Shown: positions 10,134-19,114, numbered from the stretch's first letter. The stretch is DNA of 64,000 nucleotides from Ereboglobus luteus (GCF_003096195.1 NZ_CP023004.1:1034501-1098500); one strand, 5' to 3'. Numbers and translations: made by a program. The notes: a model not told the origin generated them from the sequence alone.

Positions 10134-10321
10134 AGGGCCGCAAAACTAGGGATTCGCACGACGCGGTGAAGTGGAAAATTTCACGCAATCTTTTGGCAGC
10201 CGACGGGCGGTTGGGCTGGGCCTAAAGGACTAATTTAAAAGACGAGGCCTGCTTGTCTCGGCCCGGCGGGTGGTGCCCAATCGGGGCAGTTTTTTGTCTC
10301 CGCCTCCAGCCCCTGCTCATC

Positions 10322-11410
10322 ATGCAAAAACGCAATTCTCGTTTCACACATTTTATCCAGCGATTTATCATTGGCACCGCCATCATTGGCGTGATGTCCG
10401 CGGCGGTCGCAAAATCACCCGAGTCAAAAACCGTGCCGCTCTTTGACGGCAAGACGCTTGATGGGTGGATCGATATTCGTGACAACTACGCATCATTTTC
10501 CGGAGGCGACATTCTCAACCCCGGATCGTTTGCGCAAAAACTCGCGACAAAATCCGACGCCGTCGCGACGTTCTTGAACGGGCGGTTGAGCGATTCCGTG
10601 CGAGCGAGCCTGGCGGATTGCCCGCAGCCCGAAAGCCCGCGGATGAAGCGTTATCGAAACGCGCTTGCGAAGGATTTGAACCGCATCATCTCGGGCGCGG
10701 GCATCCACAACGAGTTGCGTTTTCGCGGTGTCGCGCTGAAACAGGAGACGCGCGATTTACTGGCGGCGGGCGCAAAATTAAAAGATGCGGCGTCGCTCGC
10801 GCGTCTGAACAAATTGCTAATCGAGGATGCGTTTGCCGGCGATCTCGCGCAAAGTCCGTCGAGGGGCTGGATCGTGAAGGACGGCGTGCTCGCAAGCACC
10901 GGCGCGGGGCGCGGCGTGCTCTGCACGGAAAAGGACTATGCGCGCTTTCGGCTCACATTCACAATGCGGCAGGCGCGCGCAAGGCCCGGGCAGGGGCACC
11001 AGCCGTGCGTGCTGATTTTTTGCACGCGTCCGAGGGAAGGTGAAAAACCACTCGGCGCGCTCGGCGGGATTCAGCTTCAACCGCCAAACGGAAGCCATTG
11101 GGATTATCGTCCGGGCAAAAACAACAACGGGGGCGCGGCGTTCACGAAACTGAACAAAACGCGCTACGACAATAGCGTGTGGTTTCGCGTGGAAATACTC
11201 GCGGACGCGACGAAAGGCACGGCGCGCATGGCGGTGGCGCATCCCGCGATGGAAAAACCGCGGGAGGTGCTGCGCTTCTCCGACCCCGCCGCCGGCAAAA
11301 CCGGCCCGATCGCCCTGCAAATGCACAACGCGGGATTATTCGACGAGTTCAAGGATATCGCGATCGAGATCGACCCGGATGTGAATGAATTGCTGATGCT
11401 GCGGGAGTAG
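10322..11410 (+). CDS. DUF1080 (3-keto-disaccharide hydrolase-like) exported protein
   Basis: A 362-residue protein with a signal peptide (TAIIGVMSAAVAKS) followed by the opening block VPLFDGKTLDGWI, typical of DUF1080 (LamG-like jelly-roll) proteins, which are abundant in Verrucomicrobia and Planctomycetes. Later family blocks are GWIVKDGVLASTGAG, GGIQLQPP and PIALQMHNAGLFDEFKDI. Residues 50-150 form an insertion relative to the usual short domain. Members are linked to carbohydrate use, some as 3-keto-glycoside hydrolases; the exact activity here is unknown. The ATG at 10322 is chosen because it gives the signal peptide. It faces the uronate module on the other strand. Confidence 0.82.
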   Translation: MQKRNSRFTHFIQRFIIGTAIIGVMSAAVAKSPESKTVPLFDGKTLDGWIDIRDNYASFSGGDILNPGSFAQKLATKSDAVATFLNGRLSDSVRASLADCPQPESPRMKRYRNALAKDLNRIISGAGIHNELRFRGVALKQETRDLLAAGAKLKDAASLARLNKLLIEDAFAGDLAQSPSRGWIVKDGVLASTGAGRGVLCTEKDYARFRLTFTMRQARARPGQGHQPCVLIFCTRPREGEKPLGALGGIQLQPPNGSHWDYRPGKNNNGGAAFTKLNKTRYDNSVWFRVEILADATKGTARMAVAHPAMEKPREVLRFSDPAAGKTGPIALQMHNAGLFDEFKDIAIEIDPDVNELLMLRE

Positions 11411-11431
11411 GGTTGGCGCGAGTGCCGGGCC

Positions 11432-11959
11432 TCACACATAGGCAAGCTCGCTTACAACGCCCTGTTTCACATCCACGCGCGCTATTTTAAACATGTTTGT
11501 TTCATTTACATAAAGGTAGCACGCCAATATATAAGTGCAGTCTGAGCCTTGTTTGTAGGTTTTTATGGCGGATTTGATGTGTTTAAATAAATCGTTGTAT
11601 GAATTCTCTTTGCTTTGAAACACCATCACTTTCACCGGTGAATTGGACACAAGTAGTTTTTCAAAATCATACATAATTGCGCGAGTGGTCCGCGCCCACT
11701 CAGATTCAAGAACCATTGGGACTGATTGAAGTGCCTCCCACTTTCCTTGTTTACACCAAACCAAGTCATACAGCCATTCTCTGCCGTATCTTCTATTAAG
11801 GCCGGAACAGTAAACTCGATATTTGTATTTTTCCCCGAGTTCGCCAATGACCTCCTTCACGGTTTGCGTCCATGCACGATTCCCGTGTTTTTTTACTCTT
11901 ACGCAAATGACATTTTGAAACGCATTGATTATATCCTTAACGTATTTTTTTGTATTCAT
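11432..11959 (-). CDS. Orphan protein with PD-(D/E)XK nuclease-like features
   Basis: A 175-residue product with no recognised close family. REWLYDLVW, VPMVLESEW and YDFEKLLV resemble the acidic core and downstream helix of restriction-endonuclease-like folds, with candidate residues near D65, E85 and K101. This is an inference from pattern only. The ATG at 11959 is preceded by GGAG at a spacing of ten and is preferred to the ATG at 12004, which has no ribosome site. The gene and its upstream flank are clearly richer in A+T than the surroundings, which suggests recent transfer. It converges with the DUF1080 gene, and no partner methylase or toxin gene is adjacent. Confidence 0.6.
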   Translation of the reverse strand: MNTKKYVKDIINAFQNVICVRVKKHGNRAWTQTVKEVIGELGEKYKYRVYCSGLNRRYGREWLYDLVWCKQGKWEALQSVPMVLESEWARTTRAIMYDFEKLLVSNSPVKVMVFQSKENSYNDLFKHIKSAIKTYKQGSDCTYILACYLYVNETNMFKIARVDVKQGVVSELAYV

Positions 11960-12134
11960 TGTTTTAGTGCTCCGTATCTCAGTGGAATGTGCCTTAGCGC
12001 ACATTGAAAGACGTTTATCGTCACCTCAATATCTTTTCCGACATCAAGCGCACACTTTATCGAATCAGAGTAGACAACAGTTGTCCACGTGGCGTGATAT
12101 TTTCGAAATCATAAAAATCCGTATTTTAAATTGA

Positions 12135-12377
12135 ATGCTTTTGCAGCACTCCTACCGGGATGCGTTTGACACGGGGCTTGGTCGCACGGCGAGGGCAAGG
12201 ACTGCGCTGGTCACGGATTTCGGCAAACAGGATGCGCTGCGCTTCAAGATATTTTCGAGCATGATGAGCAATGAGTCCGAACGCGAGGCTGCGCGCGAAT
12301 GGCTGGCGACACAGCCATTGAGCGACGAGGTGCGCGCCTCGTGGGAGACGCTTGCCGAGGCCGCGGCCAAGAAATGA
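12135..12377 (+). pseudogene. Probable C-terminal gene remnant
   Basis: An 80-residue frame starts right after an in-frame TGA at 12132, exactly where composition jumps from A+T-rich to G+C-rich. The product is charged and helical (SNESEREAAREWLATQPLS) and resembles the C-terminal end of a larger repeat-type protein instead of a complete small protein. No ribosome site precedes the ATG. The likeliest reading is that an insertion carrying the neighbouring nuclease-like gene truncated a larger gene. It could also be a true short gene, and I cannot exclude that. Confidence 0.4.
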
Positions 12378-12436
12378 TGCGGATGGCGGCAGGGCGTGGA
12401 CGCATTTCAAATTTTGATCGAACTACGCTTGCGCCC

Positions 12437-12518
12437 GGGAACGCGGACATCCTGTCCGCAAGTTTGGAATTTTGGACGGCGCGGCGCGCCGTCTTGCGGG
12501 CAGGATGCCCGCGCTCCC
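12437..12518. repeat. Palindromic intergenic repeat (GCGGACATCCTGTCCGC type)
   Basis: Two 26-base arms, starting GGGAACGCGGACATCCTGTC at 12437 and ending at 12518, are inverted copies with three mismatches. A second perfect dyad (GACGGCGCGGCGCGCCGTC) lies between them. It sits between the gene remnant and the alaS stop and resembles REP-type repeats dispersed in related genomes. It may also act as a terminator-like hairpin. Confidence 0.7.
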
Positions 12519-12529
12519 AGGAAGACGCT

Positions 12530-15352
12530 CTACTTTAACACTTCGGCGAGCTTGCCAGCGGCTTTGCCGCCGCCCATGGCAAAGTCGGGTTTGCCGCCGC
12601 CTTTGCCGTCCAATTTTGCGCAGAGTTCGGCGACGAGTTTGCCGGCTTGATGACCGGCTTTGTTCGCGGCGGGGGAGCAGAAGACAACCACGGATACTTT
12701 TTCAGGGCCGAAGGCGGCGCCGAGTTTCACCACGCCTTCGCCGAGTTTGCTCAGCACTTGGCTGCCGATGCTGCGGAGGGCGTCGGGCGTCGGGGCCTCG
12801 ACAACGGCGGTGACTTGCTTGAGGCCGTCGGCGAGCCCGGTGGCTTTTGCGGCGAGGTCGGCGGCGAGGCTGGCGGCGGCGCGTTGTTCGTGGAGTTTGA
12901 GTTTCTTTTCCGTCTCGGTTTTGTGCGCGAGGAGGGTGTCGAATTTCTGGAGGATGTCTTGCGGGCCGGCTTGGATGCGGGCGCCGATTTCCTTGAGGAG
13001 CGTTTCGTGGTCGGAGGCGAGCGCGTAGGCGTGAAGGCCGGTGACGGCTTCGATGCGGCGCGTGCCGGCGGCGATGGCGCTTTCGACGCTGATTTTGAAG
13101 AGGCCGAGCTCGCCGGTGGCCGCGGTGTGCGTGCCGCCGCACAGTTCCATCGAGTAGCCGTCGAGTTTGCCGGGCGTGCCGCCGACTTGGACGACGCGGA
13201 CGCGGTCGCCGTATTTATCGCCAAAGAACTGGTTGATGTCCTTGCGGGCGGCGATGTCGGCGTGCGCGACTTCGGTGGCGCTCACGGTGGCGTTTTCGAT
13301 GATGCGCTGGTTGACGAGGGTTTCGATTTGGCGGAGCTGGTCGGGCTTGACTTGCTCGAAGTGCGCGAAGTCGAAGCGGAGGTAGCCGGGGTTGACGGAG
13401 GAGCCGGCCTGGCGGACGTGCGCGCCGAGCACTTCGCGGAGCGCCCAGTGGAGGAGGTGCGTGGCGGTGTGGTGGCGCTGGATCGCGCGGCGGCGGACGA
13501 CGTCGGGCGAAAGGCTGAAGGATTGAAGGACCGAGGGGGCGAGCTCGGAGGCTTCGGCGGGGTTGGCGAGTTCGTGGAGGTGGCGACCGGATTTGTCCTT
13601 GATGGTGCTGGCGATGGCGTAGGTTTTGCCGTTGATGGAAACGGTGCCGGTGTCGCCGACTTGTCCGCCCATTTCGGCGTAGAAGGGCGTGCGGTCGAAG
13701 ACGAGGCAGGCGCGTCCGTCGGAGACGGTGATGATTTCTACGAGGCTGGCGGTTTGCGGTTCGGGCTCGGCGTTGTATTGCGTGTGCGTATAATCGAAAC
13801 CGGTGAAGGGGGTGGGCGCGGCGGTGGCGCTGTCGTTGTCGTTTTCGGTAACGGTGATAATTTCCTTTTTTTGCGCGGCGCGGGCGCGGGCGCGCTGGGC
13901 TTCCATTTCTTTTTCGAAGCCGGCGGTGTCGACGGTGACAAGGTATTCAGCAGCGAGAAGTTGCGTCATATCCAGAGGAAAACCATAGGTGTCATAGAGT
14001 TCAAAAACTACAGCGCCCGGGATTATTGGCGTATGCAAAATTTTCTGCTGCTGGCCGTTTTTCCCCAATTCTTCATGAGCTAAGTTAGCTGCTCGACTGA
14101 AGAGTGCGATGCCGCGGTCGAGCGTTTTGCCGAAGTTTTCCTCTTCGTTGCGGATTACTTTTTCGATGAGCGTTTGTTGCTCTTTCAGTTCGGGGAAGAC
14201 GGTGCCGAGGGAGGCGACGACGGCGGGGACGAGTTTGGTGAAAAAGCCGGTGGAGAGGCCGAGGTCTTTGCGTCCGTAGAGGATGCCTCGGCGGAGGATG
14301 CGGCGGATGACGTAGTTGCGGCCTTCGTTACTCGGCAAAATTCCGTCGGCGATAGCGCATGAGACGGTGCGGGCGTGGTCGGCGAGGACGCGGAAGGCGA
14401 TGTCGGTGCGTTGTTGTTCGCTGAGGTTTTCGCGGGTGGCGGGGACGGTGCCGGTGTAGGTCTTGCCGGAGAGTTTGGCGATGGCCTCGAAGAGCGAGGT
14501 GAAGATGTCGGCGTTGTAGTTGGAGGGCTCGGGCGTGAAATCGGTGAAGGCTTTTGTGGTGGCGTAAATGCCGGCGACGCGTTCGAAGCCCATGCCGGTG
14601 TCAACGTGGCGCGCGGGGAGCGGCGAGAAGCTGCCGTCGGCCCCGGCGTTGAACTGGATGAAGACGTGGTTCCAGATTTCGATGCAGCGGGGGGAGCCGG
14701 AATTGACGAGTGCGCGGCCGGCGGCTTCGTCGTCGGAGGGAAGGAGGTTGAAGTGGATTTCGGAGCAGGGGCCGCAGGGGCCGGTGTCGCCCATCATCCA
14801 GAAGTTGTCTTTTTTGTTGCCGTTGACGATGTGGACGGCGGGGTCGAGTCCGGCGGCGCGGAAGAGGCCGGCCCAGATGTCGTGGGCTTCCTGGTCGAAG
14901 TCGGCGGGGTCGTTTTTCGATTTGTCGGGAGAGTAGACGGTGGCGAAGAGGCGCTTGGCGGGGATGCCCCAGACTTTGGTGAGCAGTTCCCAGCCCCAGG
15001 CGAGGGATTCTTTTTTGAAGTAATCGCCGAACGACCAGTTGCCGAGCATTTCGAACATGGTGTGGTGGTAGGTGTCGAAGCCGACGTCATCGAGGTCGTT
15101 GTGCTTGCCGCCGGCGCGGATGCATTTCTGGGTGTCGGTGGCGCGGGTGTCGAGCGCGGGGCGGAGGGTGTTGGGACGGTGCGCGGCGTCGGGTTTGCGT
15201 TCGTTGAGGAAGATGGGGACGAACTGGTTCATGCCGGCGTTGGTGAAGAGCAGGCCGGGCGAGTCGGGCATGAGCGAGGAGGACGCGACGATGCTGTGCT
15301 GCTGCGAGGCGAAGTAGTCGAGGAAGGATTGGCGGATTTCGGAGGCGGTCAT
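12530..15352 (-). CDS. alaS: Alanyl-tRNA synthetase
   Basis: Charges tRNA-Ala in the cytoplasm. The 940-residue protein has the class II catalytic core at the N-terminus (MTASEIRQSFLDYF and PGLLFTNAGMNQFVPIF), then the editing domain with the zinc-site motif HHTATHLLHW near residue 625 and CGGTH near 735, and a C-terminal DHHA1-like oligomerisation domain rich in Ala and Gly. The ATG at 15352 matches the family N-terminus; an in-frame codon 45 bases further upstream adds unrelated residues. The promoter side abuts a GxxExxY gene that is enclosed by inverted repeats. Confidence 0.97.
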   Translation of the reverse strand: MTASEIRQSFLDYFASQQHSIVASSSLMPDSPGLLFTNAGMNQFVPIFLNERKPDAAHRPNTLRPALDTRATDTQKCIRAGGKHNDLDDVGFDTYHHTMFEMLGNWSFGDYFKKESLAWGWELLTKVWGIPAKRLFATVYSPDKSKNDPADFDQEAHDIWAGLFRAAGLDPAVHIVNGNKKDNFWMMGDTGPCGPCSEIHFNLLPSDDEAAGRALVNSGSPRCIEIWNHVFIQFNAGADGSFSPLPARHVDTGMGFERVAGIYATTKAFTDFTPEPSNYNADIFTSLFEAIAKLSGKTYTGTVPATRENLSEQQRTDIAFRVLADHARTVSCAIADGILPSNEGRNYVIRRILRRGILYGRKDLGLSTGFFTKLVPAVVASLGTVFPELKEQQTLIEKVIRNEEENFGKTLDRGIALFSRAANLAHEELGKNGQQQKILHTPIIPGAVVFELYDTYGFPLDMTQLLAAEYLVTVDTAGFEKEMEAQRARARAAQKKEIITVTENDNDSATAAPTPFTGFDYTHTQYNAEPEPQTASLVEIITVSDGRACLVFDRTPFYAEMGGQVGDTGTVSINGKTYAIASTIKDKSGRHLHELANPAEASELAPSVLQSFSLSPDVVRRRAIQRHHTATHLLHWALREVLGAHVRQAGSSVNPGYLRFDFAHFEQVKPDQLRQIETLVNQRIIENATVSATEVAHADIAARKDINQFFGDKYGDRVRVVQVGGTPGKLDGYSMELCGGTHTAATGELGLFKISVESAIAAGTRRIEAVTGLHAYALASDHETLLKEIGARIQAGPQDILQKFDTLLAHKTETEKKLKLHEQRAAASLAADLAAKATGLADGLKQVTAVVEAPTPDALRSIGSQVLSKLGEGVVKLGAAFGPEKVSVVVFCSPAANKAGHQAGKLVAELCAKLDGKGGGKPDFAMGGGKAAGKLAEVLK

Positions 15353-15370
15353 GTTTTGGAAGATTTTTTT

Positions 15371-15834
15371 GTTCACCACGGAGACACGGAGGGGCACGGA
15401 GATCGGAGGTGAGTTTTTTTAGAGGGAGAGGCGTTTGATGCCGTCGCGGAGGAGCGGGACGTTGAAGTTGATTAGGAGCGCGGTTTTGATGTTGGCGAGG
15501 CGCAGGTAGGTGAGCGTTTGCGCCGTGTGGATGGGCATGAGCGTCTCGACGGCTTTTAGCTCGAGGATGAGTTCGTTGTTGATGACAAAGTCGATCCGAT
15601 AGGCGTCGTTTATGTCTTCGTCGCGATAGGTGATCGGGAGGATTTTTTGCCGTTCAAACGGGATTCCAAGATGGCGGAGCTCAATGGCGAGGCACGTTTC
15701 ATACGCCGATTCCAGCAAGCCCGGCCCGAGGTGTTTGTGGACGGCGATCGCGGCCCCAATAACACGCCCTGCCAAATCATCCCGATCCAGACTCATATTT
15801 GAACTCCGTGCTTCTCCGTGTCTCCGTGGTGAAC
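15371..15834. repeat. CCACGGAG inverted repeat pair enclosing the GxxExxY gene (copy A)
   Basis: The left arm at 15371-15400 (GTTCACCACGGAGACACGGA and onward) and the right arm at 15804-15834 are near-perfect inverted copies of about 30 bases, extended outward by short T/A runs. Each arm is three near-tandem units of about ten bases with core CACGGAG. The arms enclose one gene, a 125-residue GxxExxY protein. Three further copies with no gene inside occur in this window, at 26841, 35509 and 52024. Confidence 0.85.
15419..15796 (-). CDS. GxxExxY protein (PD-(D/E)XK nuclease-like)
   Basis: A 125-residue protein carrying the family motif GLLESAY (G26, E29, Y32) and a PD-(D/E)XK-type core: D69 in YRIDF and E79-x-K81 in LILELKAVE. 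The family is widespread in PVC bacteria and its biological role is unknown; nuclease activity is inferred from the core motif. The length is normal and the core residues are intact. It lies between alaS and leuB on the same strand and is enclosed by inverted repeats of about 30 bases, so gene and repeats may move or be maintained as one unit. Confidence 0.9.
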   Translation of the reverse strand: MSLDRDDLAGRVIGAAIAVHKHLGPGLLESAYETCLAIELRHLGIPFERQKILPITYRDEDINDAYRIDFVINNELILELKAVETLMPIHTAQTLTYLRLANIKTALLINFNVPLLRDGIKRLSL

Positions 15835-15841
15835 AAAAAAC

Positions 15842-16954
15842 TCAGAGGTTTTTGATGATCGCGTCGGCCATTTGCCTGGTGCCGACTGTCGGGCGGCCGA
15901 AGGCGATGTCGCCGGTGCGGATGCCGTCTTGCGTGACGGTTTTGCGGACGGCGGCTTCGATTTTTTGGGCGAGCGCCTCCTGTCCGAAGCTGTGGCGGAG
16001 CATGAGCGCGGCGCTGAGGACTTGGGCGCAGGGGTTGGCGAGGCCTTTGCCGGCGATGTCGGGCGCGGTGCCGCCGGCGGGTTCGTAGAGGCCGAAGAGG
16101 AGGCCGAGGGAGTTTTTGCCGGTGCCGAGCGAGGCGGAGGAGAGCATGCCGAGCGAGCCGCAGATCACGGCCATCTCGTCGGAGAGGATGTCGCCAAACA
16201 TGTTTTCGGTGAAGAGCACGTCGAATTGGTTCGGGTCGCGGGCGAGCTGCATCGCGGCGTTGTCCACATACATGTGCGAGAGGGCGATGTCGGGGTGGTT
16301 TTTCGCGAAGTAGTCGGTGACGGTTTTGCGCCAGAGAACGGAGGTTTCGAGGACGTTGGCCTTGTCAACGGAGCAGACTTTTTTGCCGCGCGATTTTGCG
16401 GTGGCCGCGGCGGTTTCGGCGATGCGCTCGATTTCGGAGACTTTGTAAACCATCGTGTCGCAGGCTTGGAGTTCGCCGTTGTCGAGGGTGATGGTTTGCT
16501 TGGGCTGGCCGAAGTAAATGCCGCCGGTGAGTTCGCGGATGCAGACGATGTCGATGCCGTTGGGGATGCGCTCGGACTTGAGCGGGGAGGCGTCGGCGAG
16601 CTCGGGATAGAGGAGGCCGGGGCGGATGTTGGCGAAGAGGTTGAAGGCCTTGCGCAGGGGGAGGAGCGCGGCGCGCTCGGGTTGCTCCTTGGGCGGGAGT
16701 TTTTCCCACTTGGGGCCGCCGACGCTGCCGAAGAGGATGGCGTCGGATTCGCGGCAGACTTCGAGTGTGGATTCGGGGAGGGCCTTGCCGTGGTTGTCGA
16801 TGCCCGCGCCGCCGACGTCGGCGATTTTATAGGAGAGCGCGAGGCCGGCGGGTTTCGTGGCGTGTTCGAGCACACGAAGAGCCTCGGTCATGACCTCGGG
16901 TCCGATGTAATCTCCGGGAAGGACTGCGAATTTAAGCGTGGTGTTGGTCGACAT
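15842..16954 (-). CDS. leuB: 3-isopropylmalate dehydrogenase
   Basis: Oxidises and decarboxylates 3-isopropylmalate in leucine synthesis. The 370-residue product has the LeuB layout: LPGDYIGPEVM at the N-terminus, LFGSVGGPKWE, RELTGGIYFGQP, a DKANVLETS block, the substrate-binding Tyr in MYVDNAAMQL, and LFGLYEPAGGTAPDIAGKG at the C-terminal side. One oddity is the N-terminal motif, which reads GDYIGPEV where most relatives have GDGIGPEV. The ATG at 16954 fits the family start. No other leu gene lies in the window. Confidence 0.95.
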   Translation of the reverse strand: MSTNTTLKFAVLPGDYIGPEVMTEALRVLEHATKPAGLALSYKIADVGGAGIDNHGKALPESTLEVCRESDAILFGSVGGPKWEKLPPKEQPERAALLPLRKAFNLFANIRPGLLYPELADASPLKSERIPNGIDIVCIRELTGGIYFGQPKQTITLDNGELQACDTMVYKVSEIERIAETAAATAKSRGKKVCSVDKANVLETSVLWRKTVTDYFAKNHPDIALSHMYVDNAAMQLARDPNQFDVLFTENMFGDILSDEMAVICGSLGMLSSASLGTGKNSLGLLFGLYEPAGGTAPDIAGKGLANPCAQVLSAALMLRHSFGQEALAQKIEAAVRKTVTQDGIRTGDIAFGRPTVGTRQMADAIIKNL

Positions 16955-17060
16955 GGTAAATGGAAAAGAGGAAATCGGTAGCGGTTGGGGGCGGGGTTGG
17001 AAAGAGAGAAGTGCGGGCGGGGGAAATTCCCCTACGAGGCTTGGCGAGTGGTTTGACAAT

Positions 17061-17110
17061 TACGAAATCCCAACTCCAAAAAACCTCGAATCCCGAATTC
17101 CAAAAACGAG
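17061..17110. repeat. Possible single-arm repeat
   Basis: The gap between leuB and the HPr gene holds a low-complexity stretch with near-repeats of CTCCAAAAAACCTCG and CGAATTCCAAAAACGAGG type. Its style matches the other repeat arms in the window, but no inverted partner is evident. Confidence 0.3.
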
Positions 17111-17210
17111 GCGGCGGCAGACTTGGCAGCCCGCACAACGAATCGAGCGATGAAAATGGCGCGCAGCGCCGATGACTTTTTGAGAATTACCGCGACGATG
17201 CCGGCGCGGC

Positions 17211-17516
17211 TTAGGCCTCGTCGAACTTGCGGGCGAAGAGCTGCTCGAGCTCGACGAGCATTTGCTGGGCGTCGGCGCCACTGGCGGTGAACTTGATCTT
17301 CGAGCCTTTGCCCGCGGCAAGCATCATGAGGCCCATGATGCTTTTGCCGTTCACCTGCTCGCCGTCCTTTTCCATGAACACATCGGCCTTATATTTGTTC
17401 GTGATACGCACAATCATGGCGGCAGGACGGGCGTGAATGCCCATTTTGTTCTGCACGACGAGCTCTTTTACCAGCGGGCTGGCGGTCGCGGATGATGACG
17501 TTTCTGTATTTTCCAT
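17211..17516 (-). CDS. ptsH: HPr-family phosphocarrier protein
   Basis: A 101-residue cytoplasmic phosphocarrier of the PTS or its regulatory form. The active-site His is in GIHARPAAM, and the regulatory Ser lies in [11 protein letters not shown], so HPr kinase control is plausible. The N-terminus has about ten extra residues rich in Ser and Thr before the core. No enzyme I or EII genes are adjacent, which is common where HPr has a regulatory role. It is divergent from kdsB, with 67 bases between the two starts. Confidence 0.93.
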   Translation of the reverse strand: MENTETSSSATASPLVKELVVQNKMGIHARPAAMIVRITNKYKADVFMEKDGEQVNGKSIMGLMMLAAGKGSKIKFTASGADAQQMLVELEQLFARKFDEA

Positions 17517-17583
17517 TAAGGTGTGTTATGTGCGGAGAGTTGCCCATGGTTGGATTGATGGCGCAGCTTGCAATCTCAAAAAC

Positions 17584-18351
17584 ATGTCCCAAAGTGTGCC
17601 AACCATGTTCCCTGATGTCGCAATCATCGTCCCCTGCCGACTCGAATCGACGCGGTTTCCGCGCAAGCTTTTGCATGAAATAAAACGTAAACCCTTGATA
17701 TTGTGGGTCGCGGAACGAATCGCCAGCGAGGCTCCGGAACTGCCCCTCTTTTTTGCCGTGGACGACCCGTTACTCACAAAACCTCTTGAGACATCAGGAT
17801 TTAAAACAATTCTGACAAGCGTGGAACACCAAAGCGGCACTGACCGCATCGCCGAGGCAAACACCACCGTGCGCGCCAAGCGCATCGTGAATGTGCAGGC
17901 CGACGAACCGCTGGTGACGGGCGCGCAGATTCGCACACTGGCGGAGTTGATCGCCGGACCGGTGGACATGGCGACACTTGCGACGCCGTTCACACGCGCG
18001 GCGGACTTTGCAAATCCGAACCAAGTGAAGGTCGTGGTGCGCAATGACGGGCGCGCGCTGTATTTTTCACGCTCGCCGATGCCGTATGCGCGAGACCGGG
18101 CGGGACAGGTCGATGATGCGTGGGTGGCTGCGAACCCGTGTTACCGGCATCTCGGCCTCTACGCCTACAAGGCGGAATTGCTGGAACGGTTTGCTACCCT
18201 GCCTCCGGGCCGGATGGAGCAGATCGAAAAGCTGGAGCAACTGCGCGTGCTCGAAAACGGCTACGAAATCGCGGTCGGTTTCACGAAGGACGCAAGCATC
18301 GGCGTGGACACGCCGGAGGACGCGGAAAAGTTCGAGCAGGTTCTCGGCTGA
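17584..18351 (+). CDS. kdsB: 3-deoxy-manno-octulosonate cytidylyltransferase
   Basis: Activates KDO with CTP for lipopolysaccharide inner-core synthesis. The 255-residue product has the nucleotidyltransferase signature [18 protein letters not shown], the NVQADEPLV metal-binding block, and the [10 protein letters not shown] and [11 protein letters not shown] blocks specific to KdsB. The ATG at 17584 is chosen; MFPDV at 17605 is an alternative start. It supports a Gram-negative, LPS-bearing host together with the heptose genes near 60 kb. It converges with a thioesterase gene. Confidence 0.95.
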   Translation: MSQSVPTMFPDVAIIVPCRLESTRFPRKLLHEIKRKPLILWVAERIASEAPELPLFFAVDDPLLTKPLETSGFKTILTSVEHQSGTDRIAEANTTVRAKRIVNVQADEPLVTGAQIRTLAELIAGPVDMATLATPFTRAADFANPNQVKVVVRNDGRALYFSRSPMPYARDRAGQVDDAWVAANPCYRHLGLYAYKAELLERFATLPPGRMEQIEKLEQLRVLENGYEIAVGFTKDASIGVDTPEDAEKFEQVLG

Positions 18352-18400
18352 TTTGAGGCAGGGCGAACCGCCCCACCAAAAGGCATTTTCTTGCGACAAC

Positions 18401-19114
18401 TTACCGGTCGCAAAACTCCAGCACCGCGTGGCTCAGCCCCGATTTGTTTTTTAGCTGCGTGTATACGCAACCGTTTTCAGTCGCCAGGGTTTGCGGATGC
18501 AGGGTTTCGCCGAGCTTGGCGGGGATTTTGTATTCAACCCTGAATCTTTTAATCTCAAACGAAGGCGGCAGCAACTCGGCGGCGATGCGCGCATACTGCG
18601 CGTTGTTCATGTGGCGGTTGTAATCGATGTCATCCCTGAGCACCTCCACCGGCGCGTGGCTTGCAGACTCCCCGGCGGGAACGGTTATTTTCCGGTCGAG
18701 GTATTCCATGCCGTATTTTGCATCGATAACCAGCGAGTTCACAACCTCCGCCGGTATTTTGGACATGCGCCCCGTGTTGAGGTTTACGAACGCCCCAACA
18801 CACCATGTGGCATAACAGGGCGCGCCGGATTCATCATATATGATCGTATTGCGATGCCCGAACGCGCCCGCGCAGCCAAACACGCCGGTTGTGATGGTCA
18901 GCTTTTCCTTGATGCGGGGAACGCGCAACACATCGACCTGCCTCGAGACGAGCAGCTGCGCGATGTTGTTGGCGCGAAAATAATCCCTGTATGCGGGCTC
19001 GGAATCGAGCCACAGTTCCGAGCAATCCTGCATCATTCGGAGCGCGGAAACAAATTTCAGCCGGCAGTCTTCACCCGTCCGGCTCGGAGTCACGGTTTCT
19101 GTAATACTAAACAT
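18401..19114 (-). CDS. Acyl-ACP thioesterase-like double-hotdog protein
   Basis: A 237-residue protein with two hotdog folds, which places it near bacterial acyl-ACP thioesterases of the FatA/FatB type; these release fatty acids from acyl-ACP. The C-terminal half carries DDIDYNRHMNNAQYARIA, the conserved D-x-N-x-H-x-N region with catalytic residues. The ATG at 19114 begins MFSITETVT and fits the family start. The physiological substrate is not determined by sequence. It is preceded by a tandem pair of paralogous proteins of unknown function on the same strand. Confidence 0.75.
   Translation of the reverse strand: MFSITETVTPSRTGEDCRLKFVSALRMMQDCSELWLDSEPAYRDYFRANNIAQLLVSRQVDVLRVPRIKEKLTITTGVFGCAGAFGHRNTIIYDESGAPCYATWCVGAFVNLNTGRMSKIPAEVVNSLVIDAKYGMEYLDRKITVPAGESASHAPVEVLRDDIDYNRHMNNAQYARIAAELLPPSFEIKRFRVEYKIPAKLGETLHPQTLATENGCVYTQLKNKSGLSHAVLEFCDR

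Noticed and set aside
12647-14083. Long plus-strand frame opposite alaS
   Set aside because: Gly/Val/Glu-rich shadow of the alaS codons on the other strand; alaS is unambiguous.
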